From the NCBI RefSeq assembly GCF_002806945.1, contig NZ_NIHC01000010.1, positions 31,070 through 95,069 on the forward strand: a DNA stretch of 64,000 nt. The letters run 5' to 3'. Position numbers and translations under genes: made by a program. Source of the stretch: Marinobacter salexigens. GTDB lineage: Bacteria > Pseudomonadota > Gammaproteobacteria > Pseudomonadales > Oleiphilaceae. The notes beneath the pieces were generated by a model. That model was given only the letters and a program-made list of their open reading frames with translations, was not told the origin of the DNA and ran no database searches. Shown in pieces: positions 1 to 8,419 of the stretch; positions within the stretch are counted from its first letter, which is position 1, and the number at the start of each line of letters is the position of its first letter.

Positions 1-799
1 GGTTGCTCACCGTGCCGCCTTTGTGAAAATCCTCCGTTGCCTCCTCCTCGATAACATCCATGGCATCGTCATAGGTAACAATGCCTGCCAGGCGGTTATG
101 GTCGTCCACTACTGGCAATGCCAGCAGGTCGTATTTTGCAATCAACCTGGCAACATCATCCTGGGATGTGTCCGTGTGGGTGGTTACCAGGCCGGTGGCG
201 AGCAGGGAGTCGATGACGGTATCGGGTTTGGCTATAATCAGTCGGCGCAGGGACACCACGCCAATGAGCACTTGGTCTTCATCAATCACGTAGGATTGAT
301 AGATGGTTTCCTTGTCTTCTGCTGTTTTACGCAGGATATCTATGGCCTCACTGGCCGTGATGCCGGATTCAAACACCGCGTAATCCGTGCTCATCAACGC
401 GCCTGCAGTACCCTCTGGGTATGCAAGAAGCGCGGTCAGGTCTTCTTGATCTTCCTGGTCCAGCTTTCTGATGAGGCGTTTCTGGCGTGGCTCGTCAAGC
501 AAGCTAAAAAAATCAACCCGGTCATCTGAAGGCATCTCTGTTGTAAGAAGCGCCAGTTCAGCCAGGGGTATTGTTTGGGTCAACAGCAACTGCGTGTCTG
601 GGGTGGTGTAACCCAGAACTTTTGCACGCAGAGTCATAGGCAGGCTCTGGAATAGCGAGCCTGACGCCTCAGTTTCCAGATTTTGCTCGATAAACTCGGC
701 GAGATCGGCAGCGTTGAAAAGGTTGGCTGCGTCAATAACGGCCTGGGGTTGCCCGGATGCAAGCGCATCTACCAGCGGCTGGAAAAGTACGGATTCCAT
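1..799 (-). CDS. mgtE: MgtE-family magnesium transporter, N-terminal part (cut by window edge)
   Basis: Reading the minus strand from the ATG at 799, an open frame runs off the left edge, giving about 266 residues without a stop. It contains the MgtE N-terminal helical domain followed by paired CBS domains (for example GTAGALMSTDYAVF, then the second CBS ending VTYDDAMDVIEEEATEDFHK), a typical MgtE signature; the membrane domain would lie outside the window. MgtE is a Mg2+-gated inner-membrane Mg2+ channel whose cytosolic N and CBS domains sense Mg2+. The gene starts 22 bp after the stop of the upstream potassium channel gene on the same strand, so they probably share a transcript. The ribosome-binding site before 799 is weak, so the exact start is less certain than the family. 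Confidence 0.9.
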   Translation of the reverse strand, partial: MESVLFQPLVDALASGQPQAVIDAANLFNAADLAEFIEQNLETEASGSLFQSLPMTLRAKVLGYTTPDTQLLLTQTIPLAELALLTTEMPSDDRVDFFSLLDEPRQKRLIRKLDQEDQEDLTALLAYPEGTAGALMSTDYAVFESGITASEAIDILRKTAEDKETIYQSYVIDEDQVLIGVVSLRRLIIAKPDTVIDSLLATGLVTTHTDTSQDDVARLIAKYDLLALPVVDDHNRLAGIVTYDDAMDVIEEEATEDFHKGGTVSN

Positions 800-821
800 A
801 GAAAGTGCCTGGGGAAGTTGC

Positions 822-1991
822 TTATTGGGTAGTGGAAGCTGATGAATCGGCTATGGTCGCATCTTCCTGCATATTTCTCCATTTCTCCATAAACTTACGG
901 TAGCGCTCCAGTGCTTCTTTAATCACTTCAAGATCCGGTGTATCGCTGGATTTGACCAGCACGATAAGCCCTTTTCCCTCAATCTCTTTGATTATAGGAG
1001 GATGACAAATAACTTCGTCGTTATGATCGATATACGCCAGCGCGGTACCAATGCCGTGACGGATCAGCGCACTGACAATATCGGCCCAGTTAAGATCGTC
1101 CAGTTCCAGGTCGTAGCGGTGTGGGTGGTCCTGCTCATAGTTGAACATGTCTTCCAGCACTTTTTCTGACCCTGGTGCCACCACGGAGCGCACCATGATT
1201 TCAGGGTAGGTGCGGACAGGGCGGATAACGGCCCGTACTCCAAGTTCTTTGTAACGGCTGCGGTTGGCATCTGTTACGCACTCCACCGTTGTTTTCTGGG
1301 CAAGGTTGAGCTCGCTGAGGCGATGGGATATGTCGAAGGTCAGGCTGTCGGAGTGGGGGTCGGATTCATCAGCGGCCAACACTACAATGTGCTTTGCGCT
1401 ACCTGCGTGCACGGCTTTTAACGCCTCCGGGTCGAAGCCAGAACCGTGGTAATGCACGATTCCGAGATCAGACAGTTCGGCTGGCAGGCCGCTTGGAAAC
1501 TCCCGGGTAAGCAGCATGATAGGAATGGTTTCATAACCCTCCACGGCGCGAATTTGCGTGGCAAAGCGCATGAAATAGGTCATGCCGCCGTGCTTTGGGG
1601 TATTGATAATGACAATGTGGTTGTTCATTTTATAGATCCAGCGTCCGGTGAGAATGCGTTCCCGGCGGTAGAACCGGTACTCGATAAAATCGCTGACAAT
1701 CAGCGTTACTAAAGTAATAGCACCCACGAACACGAACAGAATGGTGCTGATGCGGCCTATGTAGGTTGCCGGTGCGAAGTCACCATAGCCTACGGTCGCA
1801 ATGGTGGTCATTGTCATCCAGAGCGACTCGAACAGGGTCAGCTCTTCTACCGCCCAGATTATCAGTATGTGAGTGGTCAGCAGCGCTAGCAGAACCATAA
1901 ACAGGTTTTTTGCCCGCTTCCGGATAAGCCCGCCCATAGGGATTTTGCTTTTCTCATGTTCCGCGTTGAGGGGAAAGCGGTTTCTCAGCAT
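822..1991 (-). CDS. Two-TM potassium channel with cytoplasmic RCK/TrkA-N-like domain
   Basis: A 389-residue protein with two hydrophobic segments (about 30-47 and 81-101) flanking a pore loop that contains the K+ selectivity filter TVGYGD (residues 66-71). The rest is a soluble domain resembling the NAD-binding RCK/TrkA-N fold (HIVIINTPKHGG, then IVHYHGSGFDPEALKAV and HIVVLAADESD), expected to gate the pore by ligand binding. The architecture matches MthK-like ligand-gated K+ channels in the inner membrane. It lies directly upstream of mgtE on the same strand and is divergent from glnE, with 78 bp between the two starts. The ligand cannot be told from sequence. Confidence 0.88.
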   Translation of the reverse strand: MLRNRFPLNAEHEKSKIPMGGLIRKRAKNLFMVLLALLTTHILIIWAVEELTLFESLWMTMTTIATVGYGDFAPATYIGRISTILFVFVGAITLVTLIVSDFIEYRFYRRERILTGRWIYKMNNHIVIINTPKHGGMTYFMRFATQIRAVEGYETIPIMLLTREFPSGLPAELSDLGIVHYHGSGFDPEALKAVHAGSAKHIVVLAADESDPHSDSLTFDISHRLSELNLAQKTTVECVTDANRSRYKELGVRAVIRPVRTYPEIMVRSVVAPGSEKVLEDMFNYEQDHPHRYDLELDDLNWADIVSALIRHGIGTALAYIDHNDEVICHPPIIKEIEGKGLIVLVKSSDTPDLEVIKEALERYRKFMEKWRNMQEDATIADSSASTTQ

Positions 1992-2069
1992 CCGGTGATG
2001 GCCTGTTCAGTCTCGGGTAAGTTCGTTATACAGTAACGGAAATATAACAGAGAGACAGGGGTTTGCATT

Positions 2070-4973
2070 ATGTCCAAGCCATGGAATTGCCTTCCGTCAC
2101 CATTGGCAGATGATGTTGCAGCCAGTTGGGCGTCGGTTTTTCCGGAGGGTTTACCAGGCTGGCTGTTGCAAGATACCAGCGTTTCGGAAGAGGTGGTTGC
2201 CCAGGCCATAGCCCGGAGCCTGTTTTTGCGCCGGACCCTTGAGCAGCATCCGGAGCAGATACGCTCTGGGTTGCAATCCCGTGTGCTGAGCGAGCCAACC
2301 ACGCCACGGTATTTGCAGGCACGCTGGCATGAGTACCTTGCTCAGGTGAACGATGAGCCCGGATTGCACGTGGCCTTGCGCCGTTTCCGCCGGGAAACCC
2401 AATTCCGCATTATCTGGCGGGATGTGATGCGTTGGGCAAACCTTGCGGAAACCATGGCTGCCACCAGTGCTTTTGCAGAGGTGTGCATGCAGGGAGCACT
2501 GGATTGGCTGTATGAAGCTGCCTGTGAACAATATGGCACACCCTGGGGGGTAGACCCGGTATCGGGTGTGGAGGAACCACAATCCCTGGTTGTTATCGGC
2601 ATGGGCAAGTTGGGTGGCTGTGAGCTGAACGTATCATCGGATATTGATCTGATCTTTGCGTTCCCCAGAAAAGGCGAAACCCGGGGCGGTCGCCGCTCAC
2701 TGGATAATCAGCAGTTTTTTATCCGGCTTGGCCAGCGCCTGATTCAAGCGCTCGATCAGATCACGGCGGATGGATTTGTGTTCCGTGTGGACATGCGCCT
2801 GCGGCCCTATGGGCAAAGTGGGGCACTTGCCTTGAGTTTTGCCGCGTTGGAAACCTATTACCAGGATCAGGGGCGCGACTGGGAGCGCTACGCCATGGTC
2901 AAGTCCCGGGTGGTGGCGGGCGACTTGGAAGCCGGTCAGGTGCTTATGGAAAGCCTTCGGCCGTTTGTCTACCGCAGGTACATTGACTACAGCGCGTTTG
3001 AATCTTTGCGCAGCATGAAGGCGATGATTAGCCGGGAAGTGCGCCGGCAGGGGCTGGAGAACAATATCAAGCTGGGCAGCGGTGGCATCCGGGAAATCGA
3101 GTTTGTGGTTCAGGCGTTCCAGCTCATCCGTGGCGGCCGCGACCGGGAGCTTCAGCAGCGAGAATTGCTGGTCATTCTGGAGGAGCTTGAGGCGCTGGAG
3201 CTTTTGCCTGTAAGGGTGGTCAATGAGCTCCGGGAAGCGTATGCATTCTTGCGTAATCTCGAGCATGCACTGCAGGGCATGGAAGATAAGCAAACCCAGC
3301 TATTGCCTGAGGATGAGCTCTCCAGAGCGCGGATTGCACTGATCATGGGCTTTGATGATTGGCAGAGTTGCGAGCGAACGCTGGCCCAGCATCGGGAAAA
3401 CGTTGCCAATCATTTCGCTAATATTATTACCACCGAAGAAGATGAGGCCAACGCTCAGTCATCTCTGGATGATGGCTGGTGTGAGCTTTGGCTGGCGGAG
3501 GTTGACGAGGCTTCAGATACTCAGTGGCTGGAAAAACACGGCTATGAGGACCCGGCGGCAAGCCTGGCCCTGCTCAACAGCCTGCGCGACAGTCGAACGG
3601 TGCAAACCATGCAAACCCAAGGGCGCAAACGGTTGAACCAGTTTATGCCAGTGTTGCTGGAAGCGCTGGCCGAAGTAGACAAACCCTCTGAAACCCTGTC
3701 CCGCGTTTTACAGTTGGTTGAGGCGATTTTACGCCGCACTGCCTACATGGTGCTGCTGCTGGAAAATCCCGGCGCCCGTGCCCAACTGGTGAGCCTGTGC
3801 AGCGAAAGCCCGTGGATTGCGCGACAGTTGGCAGAAACCCCTTTGCTGCTAGACGAATTGCTTAACGCTGAAAGCCTGTACAGCCCGCCGGCGCGAGATG
3901 AGTTGCAGGACGACCTGCGGCAGCAAACGCTGCGCATTTCCTATGATGATCTGGAAAACCAGATGGAATCCCTGCGCCATTTCAAAAAGGCCCACACCCT
4001 TCGGGTTGCTGCGTCTGAGCTTAAAGGCACCCTGCCTCTGATGAAGGTCAGTGATTACCTCACCTGGATTGCTGAGGTTGTGCTGGATCATGTAGTCGAT
4101 GTGGCTTTCGCAAATCTGGTTGCCCGCCACGGCTATCCCGGGAAGGGCGAGGGAGCAGGCAGTGGCAGCGACTTTGCGGTGATTGGCTACGGTAAGCTGG
4201 GCGGTATTGAGCTGGGCTATACCTCGGACCTGGACCTGGTGTTTGTTCATGCAGCGGATCCGGAGCTGGCAACGGACGGCGACAAGCCCATCGATAACGT
4301 GGTTTTTTATACCCGCCTTGGGCAACGTATTGTTCATATACTTAACGCCCAGACGCCTTCCGGCCAGCTATACGACGTTGATATGCGGCTGCGGCCATCG
4401 GGCAATTCCGGCTTGCTGGTCAGTACACTGCAAGCCTTTGAAAAGTACCAACGCAACGACGCCTGGACATGGGAGCACCAAGCCTTGGTTCGGGCCCGTG
4501 GCGTGGCCGGGTGCAAGGAAACAACCGCCGCGTTTGAAGCGGTAAGGCATAACATACTTTGCCAGAACCGGGCTAAAGACAGCTTGCGCCAGGAAGTGGT
4601 GGAGATGCGCGAGAAAATGCGTGCGAACCTTGCCACGCCGGAAAACCGGCGGGAAGAAAGCTTCCATATCAAACACGATGCGGGCGGGATTGTGGATATA
4701 GAGTTTCTGGTGCAGTACCTGATGCTGGCATGGAGCGAGGCGCACCCGGAACTGACGCAGTGGCCTGATAATATTCGGCAGATGGAAGAGCTGGGCAGGG
4801 CCGGTGTGCTGCCAGTAGAAGATGCAGAAAAACTTCGTGAAGTCTATATATCGCTGCGCTCCAGCATTCACCGGCGGGCGTTGCAGAACCTGAGCAGCCA
4901 GGTAGCGGGTGATGCGTTCGCAGGCGAGCGGCGCTACATTCAGTCTGTCTGGCAGAAATTCATGGCTGTGTAG
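2070..4973 (+). CDS. glnE: Bifunctional glutamine synthetase adenylyltransferase/deadenylase
   Basis: A 967-residue protein, close to the usual GlnE length of about 950. Two nucleotidyltransferase domains are visible: the N-terminal one with GMGKLGGCELNVSSDIDL and the C-terminal one with GYGKLGGIELGYTSDLDL, each carrying the G-S-x10-D-x-D signature. In the family, one half adenylylates glutamine synthetase when nitrogen is abundant and the other removes AMP, under control of PII. It reads toward ilvE; in Pseudomonas glnE and ilvE also adjoin and mark the edge of the LPS core locus, as they do here. Many antisense open frames inside this gene are shadows. Confidence 0.97.
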   Translation: MSKPWNCLPSPLADDVAASWASVFPEGLPGWLLQDTSVSEEVVAQAIARSLFLRRTLEQHPEQIRSGLQSRVLSEPTTPRYLQARWHEYLAQVNDEPGLHVALRRFRRETQFRIIWRDVMRWANLAETMAATSAFAEVCMQGALDWLYEAACEQYGTPWGVDPVSGVEEPQSLVVIGMGKLGGCELNVSSDIDLIFAFPRKGETRGGRRSLDNQQFFIRLGQRLIQALDQITADGFVFRVDMRLRPYGQSGALALSFAALETYYQDQGRDWERYAMVKSRVVAGDLEAGQVLMESLRPFVYRRYIDYSAFESLRSMKAMISREVRRQGLENNIKLGSGGIREIEFVVQAFQLIRGGRDRELQQRELLVILEELEALELLPVRVVNELREAYAFLRNLEHALQGMEDKQTQLLPEDELSRARIALIMGFDDWQSCERTLAQHRENVANHFANIITTEEDEANAQSSLDDGWCELWLAEVDEASDTQWLEKHGYEDPAASLALLNSLRDSRTVQTMQTQGRKRLNQFMPVLLEALAEVDKPSETLSRVLQLVEAILRRTAYMVLLLENPGARAQLVSLCSESPWIARQLAETPLLLDELLNAESLYSPPARDELQDDLRQQTLRISYDDLENQMESLRHFKKAHTLRVAASELKGTLPLMKVSDYLTWIAEVVLDHVVDVAFANLVARHGYPGKGEGAGSGSDFAVIGYGKLGGIELGYTSDLDLVFVHAADPELATDGDKPIDNVVFYTRLGQRIVHILNAQTPSGQLYDVDMRLRPSGNSGLLVSTLQAFEKYQRNDAWTWEHQALVRARGVAGCKETTAAFEAVRHNILCQNRAKDSLRQEVVEMREKMRANLATPENRREESFHIKHDAGGIVDIEFLVQYLMLAWSEAHPELTQWPDNIRQMEELGRAGVLPVEDAEKLREVYISLRSSIHRRALQNLSSQVAGDAFAGERRYIQSVWQKFMAV

Positions 4974-5061
4974 CAAGCCTGGTGTCGTTCCGGCAAAATT
5001 TCCTGATAGAATGCCAGACTACACTGGGTTTCCAAAAACCGCTTTTTAGGAGCAACGAAGC

Positions 5062-5988
5062 ATGTCGATGGCTGATCGCGATGGCGTTATCTGGTTGGAT
5101 GGTGAAATGGTTCCCTGGCGCGATGCCAAAACCCACGTCCTCACCCACACTCTGCATTACGGTATGGGCTGTTTTGAAGGGGTACGCGCTTATAACACTG
5201 AAAACGGCCCGGCAATTTTTCGCTTGCAAGACCATACGGACCGCCTGTTCCGCTCTGCCCATATTCTGAACATGAAAATGCCGTTCAGCAAAGAAGAGCT
5301 GAACGAGGCCCAGTGTGCGGCTGTTCGAGAGAACAACCTCGACGAAGCCTACCTGCGCCCCATGGCGTTTCTGGGCTCCGAGGGCATGGGTCTGCGTGCA
5401 GACAACCTGAAGGTGCATGTGATGATCGCCGCCTGGAGCTGGCCTTCGTACATGTCGCCAGAAGCCAAAGAAATCGGCATCAAGGTTCGCACCTCCTCAT
5501 ACACTCGCCACCACGTGAACATCACCATGTGCAAGGCGAAGGCAAACGGCAACTACATCAACTCCATGCTGGCGTTGAATGAAGCCATTGCCAGTGGTTG
5601 TGAAGAAGCCCTGTTGCTGGATAACGAAGGCTATGTAGCGGAAGGCTCAGGGGAGAACGTCTTTATCATGCGCAATGGCGTTCTGCACACACCAGAGCTG
5701 ACCTCCTGCCTGGAAGGCATTACCCGCCAGACCATTCTGGATTTTGCGGCAGAACTGAACATTCCCGTAAAAGAGCGCCGTATTACCCGCGATGAAGTTT
5801 ATGTTGCGGACGAGGCCTTCTTTACCGGCACAGCTGCCGAAGTGCTACCGATTCGCGAGCTGGACGGCCGTGCGATTGGCGCTGGCAAGCGTGGGCCGGT
5901 TACTGAGAAGTTGCAGGCTATGTATTTTGATGCGGTTAAGGGGAAGTTGCCGCAGCATGGGGATTGGCTGACGCACGTCAAAAACTGA
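5062..5988 (+). CDS. ilvE: Branched-chain amino acid aminotransferase
   Basis: A 308-residue class IV PLP-dependent aminotransferase, the usual length. It begins MSMADRDGVIWLDGEMVPWRDAKTHVLTHTLHYG, a classic IlvE N-terminus. The PLP lysine lies in KAKANGNYINSMLALNEA, and EGYVAEGSGENVF is the family signature. It reversibly transaminates valine, leucine and isoleucine with 2-oxoglutarate. An AGGAG site sits a few bases upstream of the ATG at 5062 (within tttaggagcaacgaag). It lies 88 bp after glnE and is the last housekeeping gene before the LPS locus. Confidence 0.97.
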   Translation: MSMADRDGVIWLDGEMVPWRDAKTHVLTHTLHYGMGCFEGVRAYNTENGPAIFRLQDHTDRLFRSAHILNMKMPFSKEELNEAQCAAVRENNLDEAYLRPMAFLGSEGMGLRADNLKVHVMIAAWSWPSYMSPEAKEIGIKVRTSSYTRHHVNITMCKAKANGNYINSMLALNEAIASGCEEALLLDNEGYVAEGSGENVFIMRNGVLHTPELTSCLEGITRQTILDFAAELNIPVKERRITRDEVYVADEAFFTGTAAEVLPIRELDGRAIGAGKRGPVTEKLQAMYFDAVKGKLPQHGDWLTHVKN

Positions 5989-6071
5989 GTGCGAGTGATT
6001 CGATTGTTGCCGTTTGCGATAGCGTAGCGGCCTACAAGTATTTAAATTCATTAAATTGACAGGTGCATGAA

Positions 6072-6476
6072 ATGGCTGACGTCATTAAAGTTCCGGTTTC
6101 TTTCGGCGAAGTCCTCGACAAGATCACCATCCTGGAAATTAAATCCGAGCGCATCAAGGATGATGCCAAGGTGCGAAATGTCAGGCTTGAACTGGATGAA
6201 TTAAGCGCAACCTGGAACGAAGCGGTAAAAGATCAGGGCGCAATCGCAGAGCTGCGTAAGCAGTTGAAAGCGGTTAATGAAGAGCTTTGGGTTATTGAAG
6301 ACGATATCCGGGATGAAGAAGCAAAGCAGGATTTCGGCCCGAAGTTTATTGAATTGGCGCGCGCGGTGTACGTCACCAACGATAAACGGGCGGAATTGAA
6401 AAAAGACATAAATCTGGCGCTTGGGTCACGGTTTGTAGAAGAGAAATCTTATCAGGATTACACAGCCAGAAAGTAA
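6072..6476 (+). CDS. DUF6165 family protein
   Basis: A 134-residue soluble protein from the ATG at 6072 (MADVIKVPVSFGEVLDKITILEIKSERI), matching what I recall of the DUF6165 family. It is rich in charged residues and predicted helical or coiled-coil (repeated E/K heptads from about residue 20 to 90). The GTG at 6063 in the same frame is a less likely start, because the acaggt ribosome-binding site is well spaced for the ATG. Function is unknown; members sit beside LPS or capsule glycosyltransferase genes, and here it is the first gene of the LPS locus, convergent with a GT8 operon across a terminator hairpin. A role in surface glycan assembly is only inferred from position. Confidence 0.75.
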   Translation: MADVIKVPVSFGEVLDKITILEIKSERIKDDAKVRNVRLELDELSATWNEAVKDQGAIAELRKQLKAVNEELWVIEDDIRDEEAKQDFGPKFIELARAVYVTNDKRAELKKDINLALGSRFVEEKSYQDYTARK

Positions 6477-6487
6477 ACTGGCCCAGA

Positions 6488-6518
6488 CGAAAAAGGCGCC
6501 CAGAGAGCGCCTTTTTTT
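6488..6518. terminator. Bidirectional terminator between DUF6165 gene and GT8 operon
   Basis: Perfect inverted repeat aaaaggcgc (6491-6499) and gcgcctttt (6507-6515) with a 7-nt loop, a T-run on the plus strand and an A-run on the left that becomes a T-run on the minus strand. It can end both the plus-strand DUF6165 transcript and the minus-strand GT8 operon, whose stop codon overlaps its right edge. Confidence 0.85.
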
Positions 6519-7485
6519 ATCCGCGATACAGGTCATAGCCTTTTTCTTTGTACCAGGCCTGCCACTTCAATTGCCGCCTCAATTTTTTCAGGCGTGATAT
6601 GGACATATACGCCTTCAGGTAATCACCAAGGCCCGGTTTTGTTCTTGGAGATTCATCGAGCTTATCAGCAAAGCGGTCGTATTCTCCCGCAAGCGGATGG
6701 AAGCGCACCCTTCGCCATGGCTTGTCCCAGCCAATGTAGTGGATGATACCGGGTGATAGCGTGGCCTCGGCAATCTCGCTTTGTGGGAAGGCCGCAGTTT
6801 GCTCACTAGGCCGGTACAGCCCGGTTTGATGGTTCCACTTCAGGTGCAGGTGTTTCCACTTGTCATGAAGCACACCATTGAGCGCACATTGGTCGTTGGT
6901 GCTTATTCTGTCGGGGTTTTCCTTTTTGAATTTGAACACTTTCTTCGGTATGCCATCGCGCCGCCAGAGATCAAGATTGATCAGTAGCATGCCGGAATTA
7001 AAGTACTCATTCTGCGGAATTCCGAGTTTCTTGTAGGTGTGGCCTGACAGGTTTTCGACAGCACCAACATGGAAATCTGAAATGTCAGTTTCCCACAATT
7101 CGATGATGTCGCCTTTGACGATCATATCGCAGTCCAGATAGAGGACTTTGTGCACGGAGTCATCAAATATTTCAGGAATGGAAATCCGGTAATAAGCCGA
7201 TGAGGTTATGTGTTTGGTTGTTGGTAGGTTGTCATATCGATCACTGTTGAAAGTAACAAAATCGACACCCGCTGCGCCCAGCTTCCTGACTTCCCGGTTC
7301 ATACTGTCTTTGTTTTCGTCGGATATTCCGCCATCCAGGCAAAACAGTGAGATACGCTCCGGCGCCGAGCAATTGGCCAGCAGCGAATAGAACAGAACAG
7401 TCAGGTGAGGGGCGTAATTATCATCAGAGCTTGCAATAATACCGACTGCGTCGGCTGGCAGGCTCCGGCGCTGCTCATCACTCAT
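6517..7485 (-). CDS. Glycosyltransferase family 8 protein (LPS galactosyl/glucosyltransferase-like), copy A
   Basis: A 322-residue GT8 protein. Near the N-terminus, GIIASSDDNYAPHLTVLFYSLL forms the nucleotide-sugar binding start; the metal-binding DXD is D118-C-D120 in VLYLDCDMIV; EYFNSGMLLINLDLWRR and NDQCALNGVL are further GT8 signatures. GT8 enzymes such as WaaI/WaaJ transfer glucose or galactose from UDP-sugars onto the LPS core at the inner membrane. It is a clear paralogue of the next gene upstream (7478-8419), with an 8-bp overlap between the two, so they form a tandem duplication in the last position of a four-gene minus-strand operon. The precise sugar and acceptor cannot be inferred. 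Confidence 0.92.
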   Translation of the reverse strand: MSDEQRRSLPADAVGIIASSDDNYAPHLTVLFYSLLANCSAPERISLFCLDGGISDENKDSMNREVRKLGAAGVDFVTFNSDRYDNLPTTKHITSSAYYRISIPEIFDDSVHKVLYLDCDMIVKGDIIELWETDISDFHVGAVENLSGHTYKKLGIPQNEYFNSGMLLINLDLWRRDGIPKKVFKFKKENPDRISTNDQCALNGVLHDKWKHLHLKWNHQTGLYRPSEQTAAFPQSEIAEATLSPGIIHYIGWDKPWRRVRFHPLAGEYDRFADKLDESPRTKPGLGDYLKAYMSISRLKKLRRQLKWQAWYKEKGYDLYRG

Positions 7486-8419
7486 GGTTGGCGTTACTCT
7501 GTTGGAAACTTTTAATATCGGATTGCCGTTTGTAGGCTTTCCAGCGCTGTCTCAAAGCGAAAAAATACTTGAGGTAGATCTTTAGCGATGCATCAGGCGC
7601 GGGGAGATCCGCCCAAGGTGTTTGTTTTACAAACGCCTTATGTTGGGTTTTGAAAGGATGAAAACAATAGATCGTCCAGGGTTTTTTCTTGCCGGTAAAA
7701 TGCACAATTTCCGGGTTCAGAATCGCTCTTTCCATGCTTGTCTGCGAGTAGGAGCTGCCCTCATGATACTTTTTGACAACTTTGTATATATCAGACTGTT
7801 GATTCCACTCCGGCCCTAGCCGCAGCCAGCGGCCTCTCAGAACTGCGTTCAGGCTGCACTGGTCAACATACTGCAGTCGGTGCGCATTTTCCCTTGCGTA
7901 GTCGGTAACCTGATGATGGACTCCCTCTCGTCGCCAGCCCTCAAGATCTATTAACAGGACGCCCGAGTTAAAGTACTCAGTGCGTGGTAAGCCAATGTCC
8001 TTACAAGCTGTTGGCGACAGGTTTTCAACAGCCGCAACGAGATTGCCTTCAAGGTCTACTTGCCACAATTTCTCGAGATTGCCGAGAACCAATGTGTCGC
8101 AATCTATATAGATGATTCGCCTGATATCTGAAGGAATGTATTCGGGCAAGTTGATGCGTTGGTACACAGCCTCCCCATACCGCAGTGTGGGCAGGCCCCG
8201 GTAAAGTGCATCATCAGGTTGATGAACTTCGAGTTGGCTATTGTTCCTGCTGATGAGATCTTGCAACTTACGAATACTTGCGGACGAGATACTGCAGTTG
8301 ATCAGGTGAAACGTGATCGGTGTTCCCGGCGTTGAGGTCAGCGCCGACAGCATCATGACGGCAGCGTACGGGACATAGTTTTCGTCACAGCAGGCAGCAA
8401 TATGGATTCGGCGGGTCAT
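7478..8419 (-). CDS. Glycosyltransferase family 8 protein, copy B
   Basis: A 313-residue GT8 protein with IHIAACCDENYVPYAAVMMLSAL at the N-terminus, DXD at D106-C-D108 (IIYIDCDTLV), and EYFNSGVLLIDLEGWRREG and DQCSLNAVLRGRW later on. The same block order as its downstream neighbour, with many substitutions, points to an old tandem duplication followed by divergence, perhaps for two successive hexose additions to the LPS core. Its ATG overlaps the stop of the O-antigen-ligase-like gene in an ATGA (8416-8419) arrangement, a sign of translational coupling. Confidence 0.92.
   Translation of the reverse strand: MTRRIHIAACCDENYVPYAAVMMLSALTSTPGTPITFHLINCSISSASIRKLQDLISRNNSQLEVHQPDDALYRGLPTLRYGEAVYQRINLPEYIPSDIRRIIYIDCDTLVLGNLEKLWQVDLEGNLVAAVENLSPTACKDIGLPRTEYFNSGVLLIDLEGWRREGVHHQVTDYARENAHRLQYVDQCSLNAVLRGRWLRLGPEWNQQSDIYKVVKKYHEGSSYSQTSMERAILNPEIVHFTGKKKPWTIYCFHPFKTQHKAFVKQTPWADLPAPDASLKIYLKYFFALRQRWKAYKRQSDIKSFQQSNANHE

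Noticed and set aside
23..529. Plus-strand open frame of 168 codons at the left edge
   Set aside because: It is antisense to the mgtE coding frame, which carries clear family motifs, and its translation resembles no protein family.
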